Shown here: positions 27,917-35,684 of the stretch, piece after piece
Numbering within the stretch: position 1 is the stretch's first letter
Layout of the letters: each line of letters begins with the position of its first letter
Assembly: GCA_014237975.1 (NCBI GenBank)
Contig: JABACA010000004.1
Location: 1-64,000, forward strand
Source of the DNA: Mariniblastus sp.
GTDB lineage: Bacteria > Planctomycetota > Planctomycetia > Pirellulales > Pirellulaceae
DNA length: 64,000 bases
Direction of reading: 5' to 3'
Notes under the pieces: model-generated
Database searches by the model: none
Told to the model about the DNA's origin: nothing
Seen by the model: only the letters and a program-made list of their open reading frames with translations
Position numbers and translations under genes: made by a program

Positions 27917-28621
27917 ATGCCCAGATTACTATTAGTCAGCAGTTCCCGTGTTCACCCGACCAGCTTTCTCGAACACTGTCGCGATGCGATCACCGAACAT
28001 TTTTCCGGTTGTGCCGAAGTCGCATTTATTCCGTACGCCTTGGCCGACCACGACCACTATGAATCGATCGTACAGGCAGCCTTTGCGCCGATCGGCATCC
28101 CGATCCGCTCGATCCATCATGCCGCCAATCCCGTCTCCGCGATCGAATCGGCTCAGGGGATCTTTACCGGAGGGGGTAATACATTTCGACTGCTAAAAAC
28201 CTTGTACGATCTGAAATTGATGAAACGATTGCGGGATCAGGTCCAGCGCGCTGATATCCCCTACATGGGCAGCAGTGCCGGAACCAACCTGGCTGGGCCC
28301 ACCATTCGGACCACCAACGACATGCCGATTGTTGAGCCTCCCTCGTTCGAGGCGCTCAACCTGGTTCCCTTTCAAATCAATCCTCACTACCAGGACGCAG
28401 ATCCCGATTCAACGCACCAGGGCGAGACCCGCGCCCAGCGACTGGAAGAGTACCTGGAGGAGAACGAGTCCCCGGTCGTCGCCATCCGCGAGGGGAGCTG
28501 GCTGCAAGTGGAAAACGGCTGCTGCCAACTTTGTGGAACCACCGGCATGGTCCTGTTTCGTCGCGGCCAACCGGCCCAGGAGATGGGACCCTCGGCCGAC
28601 CTTAGCTTTCTGATGGACTGA
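27917..28621 (+). CDS. pepE: Peptidase E (alpha-aspartyl dipeptidase)
   Basis: 234 residues, peptidase family S51. The nucleophile elbow is GSSAGTNLAGPTI; the Gly-rich stretch IFTGGGNTFRLLK and FQINPHYQDADPD (catalytic His region) are typical. It cleaves dipeptides with N-terminal Asp in the cytoplasm. The length equals the family norm (about 230). It is divergent from glnS with a 178-base gap. Confidence 0.93.
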   Translation: MPRLLLVSSSRVHPTSFLEHCRDAITEHFSGCAEVAFIPYALADHDHYESIVQAAFAPIGIPIRSIHHAANPVSAIESAQGIFTGGGNTFRLLKTLYDLKLMKRLRDQVQRADIPYMGSSAGTNLAGPTIRTTNDMPIVEPPSFEALNLVPFQINPHYQDADPDSTHQGETRAQRLEEYLEENESPVVAIREGSWLQVENGCCQLCGTTGMVLFRRGQPAQEMGPSADLSFLMD

Positions 28622-28866
28622 TTGGCTCTCTGCCAAACGGTGATCCGGACGTGATCAATTTGATTCTCCTATCATCAAATTGAACTCAGTCTCTTCTCCC
28701 ATCGGGTCCCACGCGAAACGGCAAACACCCAAAATCCCCTGAAAAACTTGGGCCAACGGTCCCTGTTTCTTTTCTTGCGGAGTTTGGCATGCAAGCTGCA
28801 TTTAAGGGTGGTGGAATGAGCGACTGACCTTGTCAGAACATTCTAGTAACCAAAAAGGCAAACATC

Positions 28867-29640
28867 ATGACAACTTTTCTCACACGAATCGCAACGACTG
28901 CATTTGCAGCCATGTTGATATGCACAGCAGTAACTCAAGTTCAGGCCCAGATCGTACAAAAGATTCTTCATACCCAACCCCAAGTCGGGGTGAAGTACAC
29001 CATCAGAGAGAATCCGGGAACGGGAAATGGGGCTTGGAAATATCTCAATATTCAAAGTGTTATCCCAGGAACACCCGCTGAGCGAGCCGGGCTGCAGAGA
29101 GGTGACTGGATCTATCGTGTCCAAAATAGAGTGGTTGACAGTCGAGCCAGATTTGACGCTGCCGTCAGCGCCGCACCGGATCGTGCCAGGTTTCAAGTCA
29201 AGGATAAAAATAACGGGCAGTGGACCACGATCGACCTAGAGCTTCGATCGATTGGCCAGCCCGAGCCACCCAACGGCGGCGGTAACGGCGGCGGTAACGG
29301 CGGCGGCGGCGGTAACGGTGGCGGTGGTAACGGTGGCGGTGGTAACGGTGGACAAAACCAGTTACTGACCGGTATCTGGCATTCCAGCGGCGGCGGCACC
29401 GTCCACTTTCGAGGCGGCACGCCCGACCTGATCCGCGCCGAATCGAATGTACCCTGGGTCGGTCAATCCGACTTGAGCGTCACGCCCAATAATGATGGAT
29501 CCTACAACTTCATTTACCAGCAGCGTGGCGGTTTTCGCGATAGCGGATATGGAAAACTGACGCCCCGCGGCGGGAATACAATCGACGGCTACCTGGTCAA
29601 TGGACTGGGGATCCGGGCCGACTTTGTCCTGAGCCGCTAG
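28867..29640 (+). CDS. Exported PDZ-domain protein with Gly/Asn-rich linker
   Basis: 257 residues. Signal peptide to about residue 28 (ending VQAQ). A PDZ-like domain spans about 58-125 (IQSVIPGTPAERAGLQRGDWIYRVQN, the carboxylate-binding region of HtrA-type PDZ). A Gly/Asn tract of GGGN and GGGGN units fills about 137-162. A C-terminal beta-rich module of about 90 residues follows (LLTGIWHSSGGGTVHF to RADFVLSR). No protease domain is present, so it is a binding protein. It opens the island of small exported proteins; the start has AAAGGCA upstream. Confidence 0.8.
   Translation: MTTFLTRIATTAFAAMLICTAVTQVQAQIVQKILHTQPQVGVKYTIRENPGTGNGAWKYLNIQSVIPGTPAERAGLQRGDWIYRVQNRVVDSRARFDAAVSAAPDRARFQVKDKNNGQWTTIDLELRSIGQPEPPNGGGNGGGNGGGGGNGGGGNGGGGNGGQNQLLTGIWHSSGGGTVHFRGGTPDLIRAESNVPWVGQSDLSVTPNNDGSYNFIYQQRGGFRDSGYGKLTPRGGNTIDGYLVNGLGIRADFVLSR
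29273..29356 (+). repeat. GGC/GGT-AAC simple repeat coding the Gly/Asn linker
   Basis: Tandem GGCGGTAAC-type units encode the Gly-Asn tract of the PDZ protein. Unit number is likely to vary by slippage. Confidence 0.85.
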
Positions 29641-29672
29641 GCGTCGCCTGGCAGACTGTAAACCGTGGCGGA

Positions 29673-29703
29673 CTGGATCTGGCCTATCGAATTCCAGATC
29701 CAG
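29673..29703 (+). repeat. Intergenic hairpin F
   Basis: CTGGATCTGG (29673-29682) pairs perfectly with CCAGATCCAG (29694-29703) around an 11-base loop. It is followed by CAACCC and a C/T tract before the His-rich gene, the same order (hairpin, CAACC, pyrimidines, start) as before the lipoproteins downstream. Confidence 0.7.
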
Positions 29704-29753
29704 TTCGACCCAATCAACCCGCAACCCCCCTTTACTTGATTGGAACCCAGATC

Positions 29754-30350
29754 ATGACTCGACGATACCAACAACTCCTGACACTCGCCCTGTTTCTTAT
29801 TCTCGGCACCGTCGCTTCGGTCACGTTTGCCGACGAGTACCAACACATTGACAACCTTGCTCTGAGAATTCAGCAGCAAACAAGACAGCTTAAACAAGAG
29901 AGTTTTCGCTTCCGACATACGCCTCAATACCGGCACCTGGTAATAGATCTAGCCGAGATGGAGCAACGGGCCCGGCATATCCATGACGTGGCTCACCATT
30001 CAACCGACCTTCACCACCTGGAACGTGACCTGTCAAAACTTGACTCGCTGCTGCATCACGTCCAGGAGCTGTTCCAACAAATTGAACAATCCGCCCATTT
30101 CGGTCACGGGCATATCCATGGCGGAACCCACAATGTTCATCGCTTGTTACATTCGATTGAAGATTCGGTTCACCATATTCAGGCAGACGTGGACCGGCTG
30201 AGCCGAGTCCGTCACCGACATTATGGACATGGTGCATATCGTCACTACAACTCGCACCAAGGCAGGTCGATCGGGTTGGGTGGATTCAGCCTGAATCGAA
30301 ATGGCGTCGTCATTCAAAACGGGCGACTCGGATTCAATTTCGGTTTTTAG
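29754..30350 (+). CDS. Exported His-rich helical protein
   Basis: 198 residues. Signal peptide to about residue 27 (FLILGTVASVTFA). A long helical, probably coiled-coil region follows (about 28-145) with many His. Two dense His stretches are FGHGHIHGGTHNVH and RHRHYGHGAYRHY. The last 30 residues are Gly/Asn-rich and end in Phe (GRLGFNFGF), which is reminiscent of outer-membrane-targeting tails but not proof. Divalent metal binding in the periplasm is a reasonable inference. I do not recognise a family. ATG 29754 is chosen over the in-frame codon at 29736 to place the signal peptide. Confidence 0.7.
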   Translation: MTRRYQQLLTLALFLILGTVASVTFADEYQHIDNLALRIQQQTRQLKQESFRFRHTPQYRHLVIDLAEMEQRARHIHDVAHHSTDLHHLERDLSKLDSLLHHVQELFQQIEQSAHFGHGHIHGGTHNVHRLLHSIEDSVHHIQADVDRLSRVRHRHYGHGAYRHYNSHQGRSIGLGGFSLNRNGVVIQNGRLGFNFGF

Positions 30351-30394
30351 AACGCCCCGCCAGAGGCGCGGCTACCGGGGTCACGCCGAATTAA

Positions 30395-30416
30395 CAGGCA
30401 GCGGAAACGCTGCCTG
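30395..30416 (+). repeat. Intergenic hairpin A with GAAA tetraloop
   Basis: CAGGCAGCG (30395-30403), loop GAAA, CGCTGCCTG (30408-30416): a perfect 9-bp stem. It is followed by CCCCAACCCCCTTTTC. It shares the GAAA loop and downstream context, but not the stem sequence, with hairpins C and D. Confidence 0.75.
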
Positions 30417-30529
30417 GCCCCAACCCCCTTTTCAATCCTAAATCCAACCGTAACGACGAATCCCTAAAACGGTTCGGCTGGATCTTTTCCCCCTCTTCTT
30501 TTCAACCTCATCAACGGAGCGCGACCGTT

Positions 30530-30979
30530 ATGCGCAGAGCTCAATTACTCCAATCGCTAATGCTGTTATTCGCACTGGCCCCCCTGGCTGGATGCATGAC
30601 CGGACCGGCCAACCAGTATGTACTGAAAGCGTTGCACGAAAAGATCTCACCCGAAGGATGGACACTCAAACCGTTTGATTCCGTCGAGCTACAGGTTTTA
30701 AACCCCAACTACGGGTGGGTCACTGTTCGGTCGACCAGAACCATTGCAGAAAGCACCCCGGTCGACGGCACTGATTGGTATTACTACCAAGTCAGTAACG
30801 CAACCATTCCGAGTTGGGGATGGTCGTTCCAGGATCCCAATCATTACCGGGCGCAAGTCAGGATGGTGGGAGCCGACAGCCAGACCTTGCACACCTTCAA
30901 CGCCCATGTTTGGCGACAGCTCGAGCCAGTCAACGGTCCGATGGGAGATCTGTTGGCCAGCGCGGGTTCACCCAAATAG
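30530..30979 (+). CDS. Lipoprotein A of a paralogous array (PSWGW family)
   Basis: 149 residues. Lipoprotein signal MRRAQLLQSLMLLFALAPLAGC with lipobox LAGC. The mature part is a beta-rich domain of about 125 residues with motifs GWTLKPFDSVELQV, YGWVTV, TDWYYYQV, ATIPSWGWSF and LHTFNAHVW. The same order of motifs recurs in the lipoproteins at 31732 and 33323 and more weakly at 31120. Function unknown; anchored to the inner or outer membrane. A GAAA hairpin and pyrimidine leader lie upstream, with GGAG near 30516. Confidence 0.75.
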   Translation: MRRAQLLQSLMLLFALAPLAGCMTGPANQYVLKALHEKISPEGWTLKPFDSVELQVLNPNYGWVTVRSTRTIAESTPVDGTDWYYYQVSNATIPSWGWSFQDPNHYRAQVRMVGADSQTLHTFNAHVWRQLEPVNGPMGDLLASAGSPK

Positions 30980-31119
30980 TCAATCACGCTCACCCCCCAA
31001 CGAAAGGAGTAATGACCAGAACATTCATTAATCCAGAGGCAGCTCGACAACCGGTCGAACTTCTCTCACACCCCTTTTCCAACCCTTTTCTTCAACCTCT
31101 TTTTACGATGGAGATTGCT

Positions 31120-31602
31120 ATGTCCAAAACCTACCTCATCAAATCGTTCTTGTTGTTTTTTGCCCTGGCACCCTTAACCGGATGCATGACCACCCCCGGC
31201 GCTGGCGAACACATTGGCAGTAAGAATGACAGCTACAACTTCAGCGGCTGGATGACTGGCCCGAATGAAGATGTCTACTTGTACGCCATGAAGAGCTTCG
31301 ATGAATGGATCTATGTGGGCCAAGCAAAATCGAGAACCAGCAGCTATGACTATTTAGGAACCAACTGGCATTTCTGGAGTATCCAAACCAAACTGCCGGC
31401 CAACACGTGGTGGGCATACGGGAGTGTCCCCGGGGCCAACGGCGACTACCTGGCGATCATCCAGGCCCGCGACAAGTATGGCAACCCGCTCAAGAACTGG
31501 GAGGAAGGTTTTTACGGGTACTTCCAAGACTACGATAACCTCGGTGACATGTGGGATGCAAAAGGCCACCACCATAGTATCGCGATCTGGGCAGACGACT
31601 AA
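31120..31602 (+). CDS. Lipoprotein B of the array
   Basis: 160 residues. Signal MSKTYLIKSFLLFFALAP with lipobox LTGC, nearly identical to C and E. The mature domain is the most divergent: GWMTGPNEDVYLYAM, EWIYVGQAKS, TNWHFWSIQTKLPANTWW and a longer C-terminal half that is rich in aromatic and charged residues. GGAG at 31110-31113, 6 bases before ATG 31120, sets the start. The upstream spacer has the CAACCTCTTTTTACG leader but no GAAA hairpin. Confidence 0.75.
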   Translation: MSKTYLIKSFLLFFALAPLTGCMTTPGAGEHIGSKNDSYNFSGWMTGPNEDVYLYAMKSFDEWIYVGQAKSRTSSYDYLGTNWHFWSIQTKLPANTWWAYGSVPGANGDYLAIIQARDKYGNPLKNWEEGFYGYFQDYDNLGDMWDAKGHHHSIAIWADD

Positions 31603-31653
31603 ACCTAAACGTCTAAACGTCACCTGTATTAATACGCAGTACGCAAAAACGGA

Positions 31654-31675
31654 CCGTGGGTGGAAACGCCCACGG
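31654..31675 (+). repeat. Intergenic hairpin C with GAAA tetraloop
   Basis: CCGTGGGTG (31654-31662), loop GAAA (31663-31666), CGCCCACGG (31667-31675), with one U-G pair. It is followed by CCAACC and repeated CTTTTCAACCTC pyrimidine units up to the start of lipoprotein C. It is part of a spacer copy of about 105 bases also found at 32216-32350 and 33212-33325. Confidence 0.8.
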
Positions 31676-31731
31676 CCAACCTCTTCTTTTCAACCTCTTC
31701 TTTTCAACCTCTTTTTACGATGGAGATCGCT

Positions 31732-32214
31732 ATGTCAAAAACCTATTTAATCAAATCGCTATTGTTGTTGTTCGCCCTGGCACCCTTAACCGGATGCATG
31801 ATGAACCCCACGGACGAATATGGCGTCACCTTTCGCAACGAGACGTTTATGCCTTACGGATTCACCCTGAACCCCGAAGAGACGATCCAGTTCCAGGTTC
31901 AACACCCACGGGGGGGAACTTGGTATACGATCGCCACAACCAGCACCAGTTCTTCGTCGTACAACGCAATGGGCCGTGACTGGTATTACTGGAGAACCAA
32001 CAACATCCAGATTCCAAGCTGGGGATGGACTTGGCATAGCCAATATAAATCCACGGCTGAAGTGCGAGCTGTCGGAAGCGACGGCGAGCCGTTGTGGACC
32101 TTCAACTACAGGCCTTTTGACCATTGGAACACGAACGGCACACTCTATGACTTTTGGCTGAACGCGGGCTCCGGGAAACAATCGGCTACCGTCATTTGTC
32201 ACAGCCCGTCTTGA
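31732..32214 (+). CDS. Lipoprotein C of the array
   Basis: 160 residues. Signal MSKTYLIKSLLLLFALAP with lipobox LTGC. Mature domain: YGFTLNPEETIQFQVQHP, GTWYTIATTS, GRDWYYWRTNNIQIPSWGW, AEVRAVGSDGEPLWTFNYR. It is homologous along its length to A and E. GGAG 6 bases before the ATG sets the start. The nucleotide sequence of leader and signal peptide is almost identical to E while the mature parts differ, as expected from duplication followed by divergence or exchange. Function unknown. Confidence 0.75.
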   Translation: MSKTYLIKSLLLLFALAPLTGCMMNPTDEYGVTFRNETFMPYGFTLNPEETIQFQVQHPRGGTWYTIATTSTSSSSYNAMGRDWYYWRTNNIQIPSWGWTWHSQYKSTAEVRAVGSDGEPLWTFNYRPFDHWNTNGTLYDFWLNAGSGKQSATVICHSPS

Positions 32215-32215
32215 T

Positions 32216-32350
32216 ACGCTGTCCGCAACAACGAGGCCGTGGGTGGAAACGCTCACGGCCAACCTTTTCTTTTCAACCTTTTCCCTTTTCCCTTTTCCTA
32301 TACCTCTTGTGAACACTTTTCAACCTTTTTCAACCAAGGAGATCGCTATG
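32216..32350 (+). repeat. Spacer repeat copy D with hairpin
   Basis: A copy of the array spacer: ATACGC-CGCAACAACGAG-type start, then the 11-bp hairpin GGCCGTGGGTG (32235-32245), loop GAAA, CGCTCACGGCC (32250-32260) with two wobble pairs. CAACC and CTTTTC tracts follow, then AAGGAG ATCGCT ATG. The pyrimidine part is longer and more degenerate than in copies C and E, and the array lipoprotein signal peptide does not follow. Confidence 0.75.
32335..32340 (+). promoter_or_regulatory. Ribosome binding site of the upstream start in hybrid unit D
   Basis: AAGGAG, 7 bases before ATG 32348. This is the array-type start, in frame with the secreted protein called from 32480. Confidence 0.55.
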
Positions 32351-32466
32351 TCCAAGTCTCAATGGAATAAAACCTGCCCGCCGGTTTCCGTTTGCGAAAC
32401 GATCGGACAAACCGATCGAACGACCAGACCCACCAGTCTTGCTTGCCGCATCCCATTTAATCTTTT

Positions 32467-32472
32467 AAGGAA
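32467..32472 (+). promoter_or_regulatory. Ribosome binding site of the downstream start in hybrid unit D
   Basis: AAGGAA, 7 bases before ATG 32480. It would place the hydrophobic signal peptide close to the N-terminus. Confidence 0.6.
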
Positions 32473-32479
32473 CCTACCG

Positions 32480-33211
32480 ATGTCAAATCTTTTCTTTTAC
32501 TCACACTTACTAAATCGTCACATCATCCCGTTGGCTTCCTGGACACGCCGTGCCATCGTCCCGTGCCTAGTTCTGGTCGTCTGCCTATGCTTGCTAACAA
32601 AATCAGCTTCTGCCAAGCAGATCTTTTGGTTCGTCGAAGATCTTGGCGACGGAACCGCGGCCGTCGTGGTGGAAACAATAGACCATGGAGACAATCCCGA
32701 TGGATTTTGGTTTTTGATCCAACACATTGAGACTGGCCATCTGTTTTATAGGGATTTTATCGCTGAAGGAAATCCCAATCCGTCTGACCCCGACTCCGGC
32801 CTGATGCCCGATCACGAACAAATCCTTAATGAGCTGAAAAAATTGGGAGGGGACTCCTTGGAACTCGATCGGGATCCGTTGAATAACTGGTTGATCCAGA
32901 ATTTGATCGACCAGGGAAAAGTCCCGGGCGGAGCGATTGACCCGTGGGAACTGGGTGGCTTCATGATGGAGAACCCTGACGTTGGCGGTTTGCCGGGCGG
33001 CTTTGATTTGGGAATGCCGCTGGGTGAGATCATCAACCAGTTGAAGCGTTCTGGAAGCAGTGGAGGAAGCGACAACGAAAACCTCGACTATGAAGTACCG
33101 CCGAGTTATGGAACCACGGGTCTGGAAGATTTTGGCCCTTCTATTCCCTGGGTTAATCCAATCCCGATCTGGATGTACTACAAAACACAAGAGTTACTGA
33201 ACGATCGTTGA
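32480..33211 (+). CDS. Secreted protein inserted in the lipoprotein array (hybrid unit D)
   Basis: 243 residues from ATG 32480. Signal peptide of about 44 residues ends LLTKSASA. The mature part is acidic, Gly/Pro/Asp/Asn-rich: FVEDLGDGTAAVVVETIDHG, HEQILNELKKLGGDSL, GGLPGGFDLGMPLGEIIN, IPWVNPIPIWMYY. It is not homologous to the neighbouring lipoproteins. A second in-frame start at 32348 with its own ribosome site lies in the array leader and would add 44 residues (beginning MSKSQ) before the signal, which would be unusual for export. I do not recognise the family. Confidence 0.65.
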   Translation: MSNLFFYSHLLNRHIIPLASWTRRAIVPCLVLVVCLCLLTKSASAKQIFWFVEDLGDGTAAVVVETIDHGDNPDGFWFLIQHIETGHLFYRDFIAEGNPNPSDPDSGLMPDHEQILNELKKLGGDSLELDRDPLNNWLIQNLIDQGKVPGGAIDPWELGGFMMENPDVGGLPGGFDLGMPLGEIINQLKRSGSSGGSDNENLDYEVPPSYGTTGLEDFGPSIPWVNPIPIWMYYKTQELLNDR

Positions 33212-33325
33212 TACGCCGACCGCAACAACGAGATCGTGGGCGGAACCGCCCACGGTCAACCTTTTCTTTTCAACCTTTTCTTTTCAACCTCTTTTCAACC
33301 TCTTTTTACGATGGAGATCGCTATG
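33212..33325 (+). repeat. Spacer repeat copy E with hairpin
   Basis: ATACGC-CGCAACAACGAG start, hairpin CGTGGGCG (33235-33242), loop GAAC, CGCCCACG (33247-33254). Then come three CTTTTCAACC units and TTTTTACGATGGAGATCGCT up to the start of lipoprotein E. Compared with copy C, U-G has become C-G in the stem, a pairing-preserving change. Confidence 0.8.
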
Positions 33326-33811
33326 TCAAAAACCTATTTAATCAGATCGTTATTGTTGTTGTTCGCCCTGGCACCCTTAACCGGATGCATGACCGGCCCT
33401 AATGAAGGTGACTTCATAGGCAGCCATTACGAATTAGTGGATACGGGAGGTTTTACCTTGAACCCGAATGAACGGATCGAAGTCCAGGCCAAACATCCTA
33501 CTTTGGGATGGATCACCATCGGGAATTTCAAAACCAAGTCCTACTCCCATAGCGGTTTCGGCTACGATTGGTACCAATGGGGAGGCAAGGTCCAAGTCCC
33601 GAGTTGGGCATGGTCAAAACCATACCCAAGTGCCTGGATCGCCAAAGCGAAAGTAAGGGCCTTTGGCAATCAGACCTCGTGCGTCTTGATGAATTTCAAG
33701 TCGGACTGGGTATCGCACTGGAATCCATACGGCGGTGACAAGGAACTGAACCAGTTGGTAACCGAAGCGGGACACGCTGCACCCGTCACACTTCGGGCCT
33801 GGGCCTACTAA
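33323..33811 (+). CDS. Lipoprotein E of the array
   Basis: 162 residues. Signal MSKTYLIRSLLLLFALAP with lipobox LTGC. Mature domain: GGFTLNPNERIEVQAKHP, GWITIGNFKTKS, GYDWYQWGGKVQVPSWAW, AKVRAFGNQTSCVLMNF, homologous to A and C. GGAG 6 bases upstream of ATG 33323. A strong terminator 15 bases after the stop closes the array, suggesting that transcription runs through the island to this point. Confidence 0.75.
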   Translation: MSKTYLIRSLLLLFALAPLTGCMTGPNEGDFIGSHYELVDTGGFTLNPNERIEVQAKHPTLGWITIGNFKTKSYSHSGFGYDWYQWGGKVQVPSWAWSKPYPSAWIAKAKVRAFGNQTSCVLMNFKSDWVSHWNPYGGDKELNQLVTEAGHAAPVTLRAWAY

Positions 33812-33825
33812 ATTATCAAAAACAG

Positions 33826-33858
33826 AAGAGCCGGGAATCTCGATTCCCGGCTCTTTTC
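33826..33858. terminator. Terminator at the end of the lipoprotein array
   Basis: AAGAGCCGGGAAT (33826-33838) pairs perfectly with ATTCCCGGCTCTT (33843-33855) around CTCG, followed by TTC. It serves the array on the plus strand and, read the other way, probably also gltX on the minus strand. Confidence 0.9.
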
Positions 33859-33904
33859 GTCTGAACTTTCAAACCCGTTTGCCGGGAAAATCGGTTGGGC
33901 AAAG

Positions 33905-35482
33905 TCAACCAGAATGCTGCCTTAACTGTTCTAGGGCCAAATCGATTCGCTGAACGGTCCGATCCCGTCCGAGAATCTCCATCGTTTCAAACATCCCGAA
34001 ACCGGCCGCCTTACCCGTGATGGCCACCCGCAGGGCGTGAATGATCTGACCAATCTTGATCTCTTGCGACTCGCAGAACTGGTGCAGCCATTCATTCAAG
34101 GGCTCCGCGGTAAAGTTCTCTACCCCCACCAACGATTTACTGAACTGGGCCAACAGGTCCCCCGCATCAGCCGGTTTGACCAACCGCTTTTGGAACGCCT
34201 TGTTTTCGAATGTCAGATCTTTATCGGCCACGAAAAAATCGTCGAAATTCAGAATGTCTCCGGCGACCACAATTCGGTCGTCGGCCGCCCGGATAATGGC
34301 CGCCAGGTAAGTGCCCATCTCCGCGTCGGTCGGATCGCTGACCAGGCCGGCCCGTCGCAGGTACGGCAGGCAGAGGGCCACTTTCTGGTCGACCGGCAGA
34401 TCGTTCATGTATCGCTGCTGGAACACGAGCAGTTTCTCTGGATCAAAACTGGCTTCCGATTTAACCACCCGCTCCAGTGAGAACAGCTCGACCATCTGCT
34501 GACGGGAGAAATCCTCGGTCTTGTCGTCCAGCGACCAACCGAGCAACAACAGGTAATTAACCATTGCATCGGGCAAAAATCCGATCTCCCGGTAGAAATT
34601 GACCAGCACCGGGTTGAAGGAACCTGGTTCAACTGTGATCCCAATCCGATCGGCGATGGCAACGCCTCGGTCAAACAGTTTTTTGAAGTCCCGGTTCTTC
34701 ATGTACTGTTCGATTTTGCGTTTGCTCAACTTGTTCTTGCTGCCCGGCTCGGCAACAAACGGGATGTGGGCGTAGCGAGGCAATTCGTAGCCAAGTGACT
34801 GGGCGATAAACATCTGCCGCGGCGTGTTGGAGAGGTGCTCGACCGCTCGCACTACATGCGTGATTTCATAATCATGATCATCCACCACACTGGCCAGATG
34901 ATAGAGACAGGTCCCGTCGGCTCGCTGGATCACATGATCCTGTTCGCGCGACCAGTCAAATCGCACTTCACCGCGAACCAGGTCATCAATCTGGCAGGTC
35001 CCTTCACGGGGCATCTTCAGCCGGACAACGAACGAGCGTCCCTCGTCTTCGAACCGCTGGCAGTCACTCTCCGTCTCGGCCATCCAGCGCCGGCTGTAGA
35101 CAAAATCCCGTTTCTCTTTTTCGGCCGCCTCACGTTCCTCGGCCACTTCCTGGGGAGTTGCATAGTCGCGATAAGCGTGCCCAGATTCGAGCAACTTCTG
35201 TGCGGCCGCCTGATAACGATCGAGGCGCTCCGACTGGAAATAAGGCGCGTGGGGTCCACCCACTTCGGGGCCCTCATCCCAGTCGATTCCCAACCAGCGA
35301 AATCCATCCAGGATCGGCTGCAGCGTTGCCTCGAGATTTCGCTGGCTGTCCGTATCATCGATCCGCAGAATGAATTGGCCACCACTTTGACGAGCCAATA
35401 GCCAATTGAACAGAGCCGTGCGAACTCCCCCAATATGAAGGTATCCGGTAGGACTGGGGGCAAAGCGAGTACGTACGGTCAT
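33905..35482 (-). CDS. gltX: Glutamyl-tRNA synthetase
   Basis: 525 residues, class I. HIGH motif in [25 protein letters not shown]-equivalent KNKLSKRK. Typical GluRS middle sections are [10 protein letters not shown] and [24 protein letters not shown], and the helical anticodon-binding domain is at the C-terminus. ATG 35482 is preferred over an in-frame TTG two codons upstream. Only one GluRS is in this window; with glnS and gatCAB also here, its tRNA specificity is of interest. Confidence 0.96.
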   Translation of the reverse strand: MTVRTRFAPSPTGYLHIGGVRTALFNWLLARQSGGQFILRIDDTDSQRNLEATLQPILDGFRWLGIDWDEGPEVGGPHAPYFQSERLDRYQAAAQKLLESGHAYRDYATPQEVAEEREAAEKEKRDFVYSRRWMAETESDCQRFEDEGRSFVVRLKMPREGTCQIDDLVRGEVRFDWSREQDHVIQRADGTCLYHLASVVDDHDYEITHVVRAVEHLSNTPRQMFIAQSLGYELPRYAHIPFVAEPGSKNKLSKRKIEQYMKNRDFKKLFDRGVAIADRIGITVEPGSFNPVLVNFYREIGFLPDAMVNYLLLLGWSLDDKTEDFSRQQMVELFSLERVVKSEASFDPEKLLVFQQRYMNDLPVDQKVALCLPYLRRAGLVSDPTDAEMGTYLAAIIRAADDRIVVAGDILNFDDFFVADKDLTFENKAFQKRLVKPADAGDLLAQFSKSLVGVENFTAEPLNEWLHQFCESQEIKIGQIIHALRVAITGKAAGFGMFETMEILGRDRTVQRIDLALEQLRQHSG

Positions 35483-35684
35483 CGTCAATGTGCCATGATG
35501 GGGGACCAGTTAATTGAACGCGACGATTTTATTCCATCGGCTGCGAACTGAAAACGTGCGACACCAGATCGATTCGACGAGATCCGCGGCGGTCAGAAAA
35601 AATCCCGGGTTTTGGAGTGCTAAATGATCGTCAACCCACCGAGATCGGTGTAGTGCCAGAGTTCCCCGTTTGACAGTCAGCCGT

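Noticed and set aside
29273..29356. Direct-repeat tract as a CRISPR or regulatory repeat
   Set aside because: It is coding (Gly/Asn linker) with no spacers.
30814..31119. In-frame upstream extension of lipoprotein B
   Set aside because: It overlaps the previous gene out of frame and would bury the lipobox; GGAG at 31110 points to ATG 31120.
30395..33254. Spacer hairpins as integron attC sites
   Set aside because: No R'/R'' core (GTTRRRY) or bulged-base pattern was seen and no integrase is nearby; tandem duplication explains the repeats more simply.
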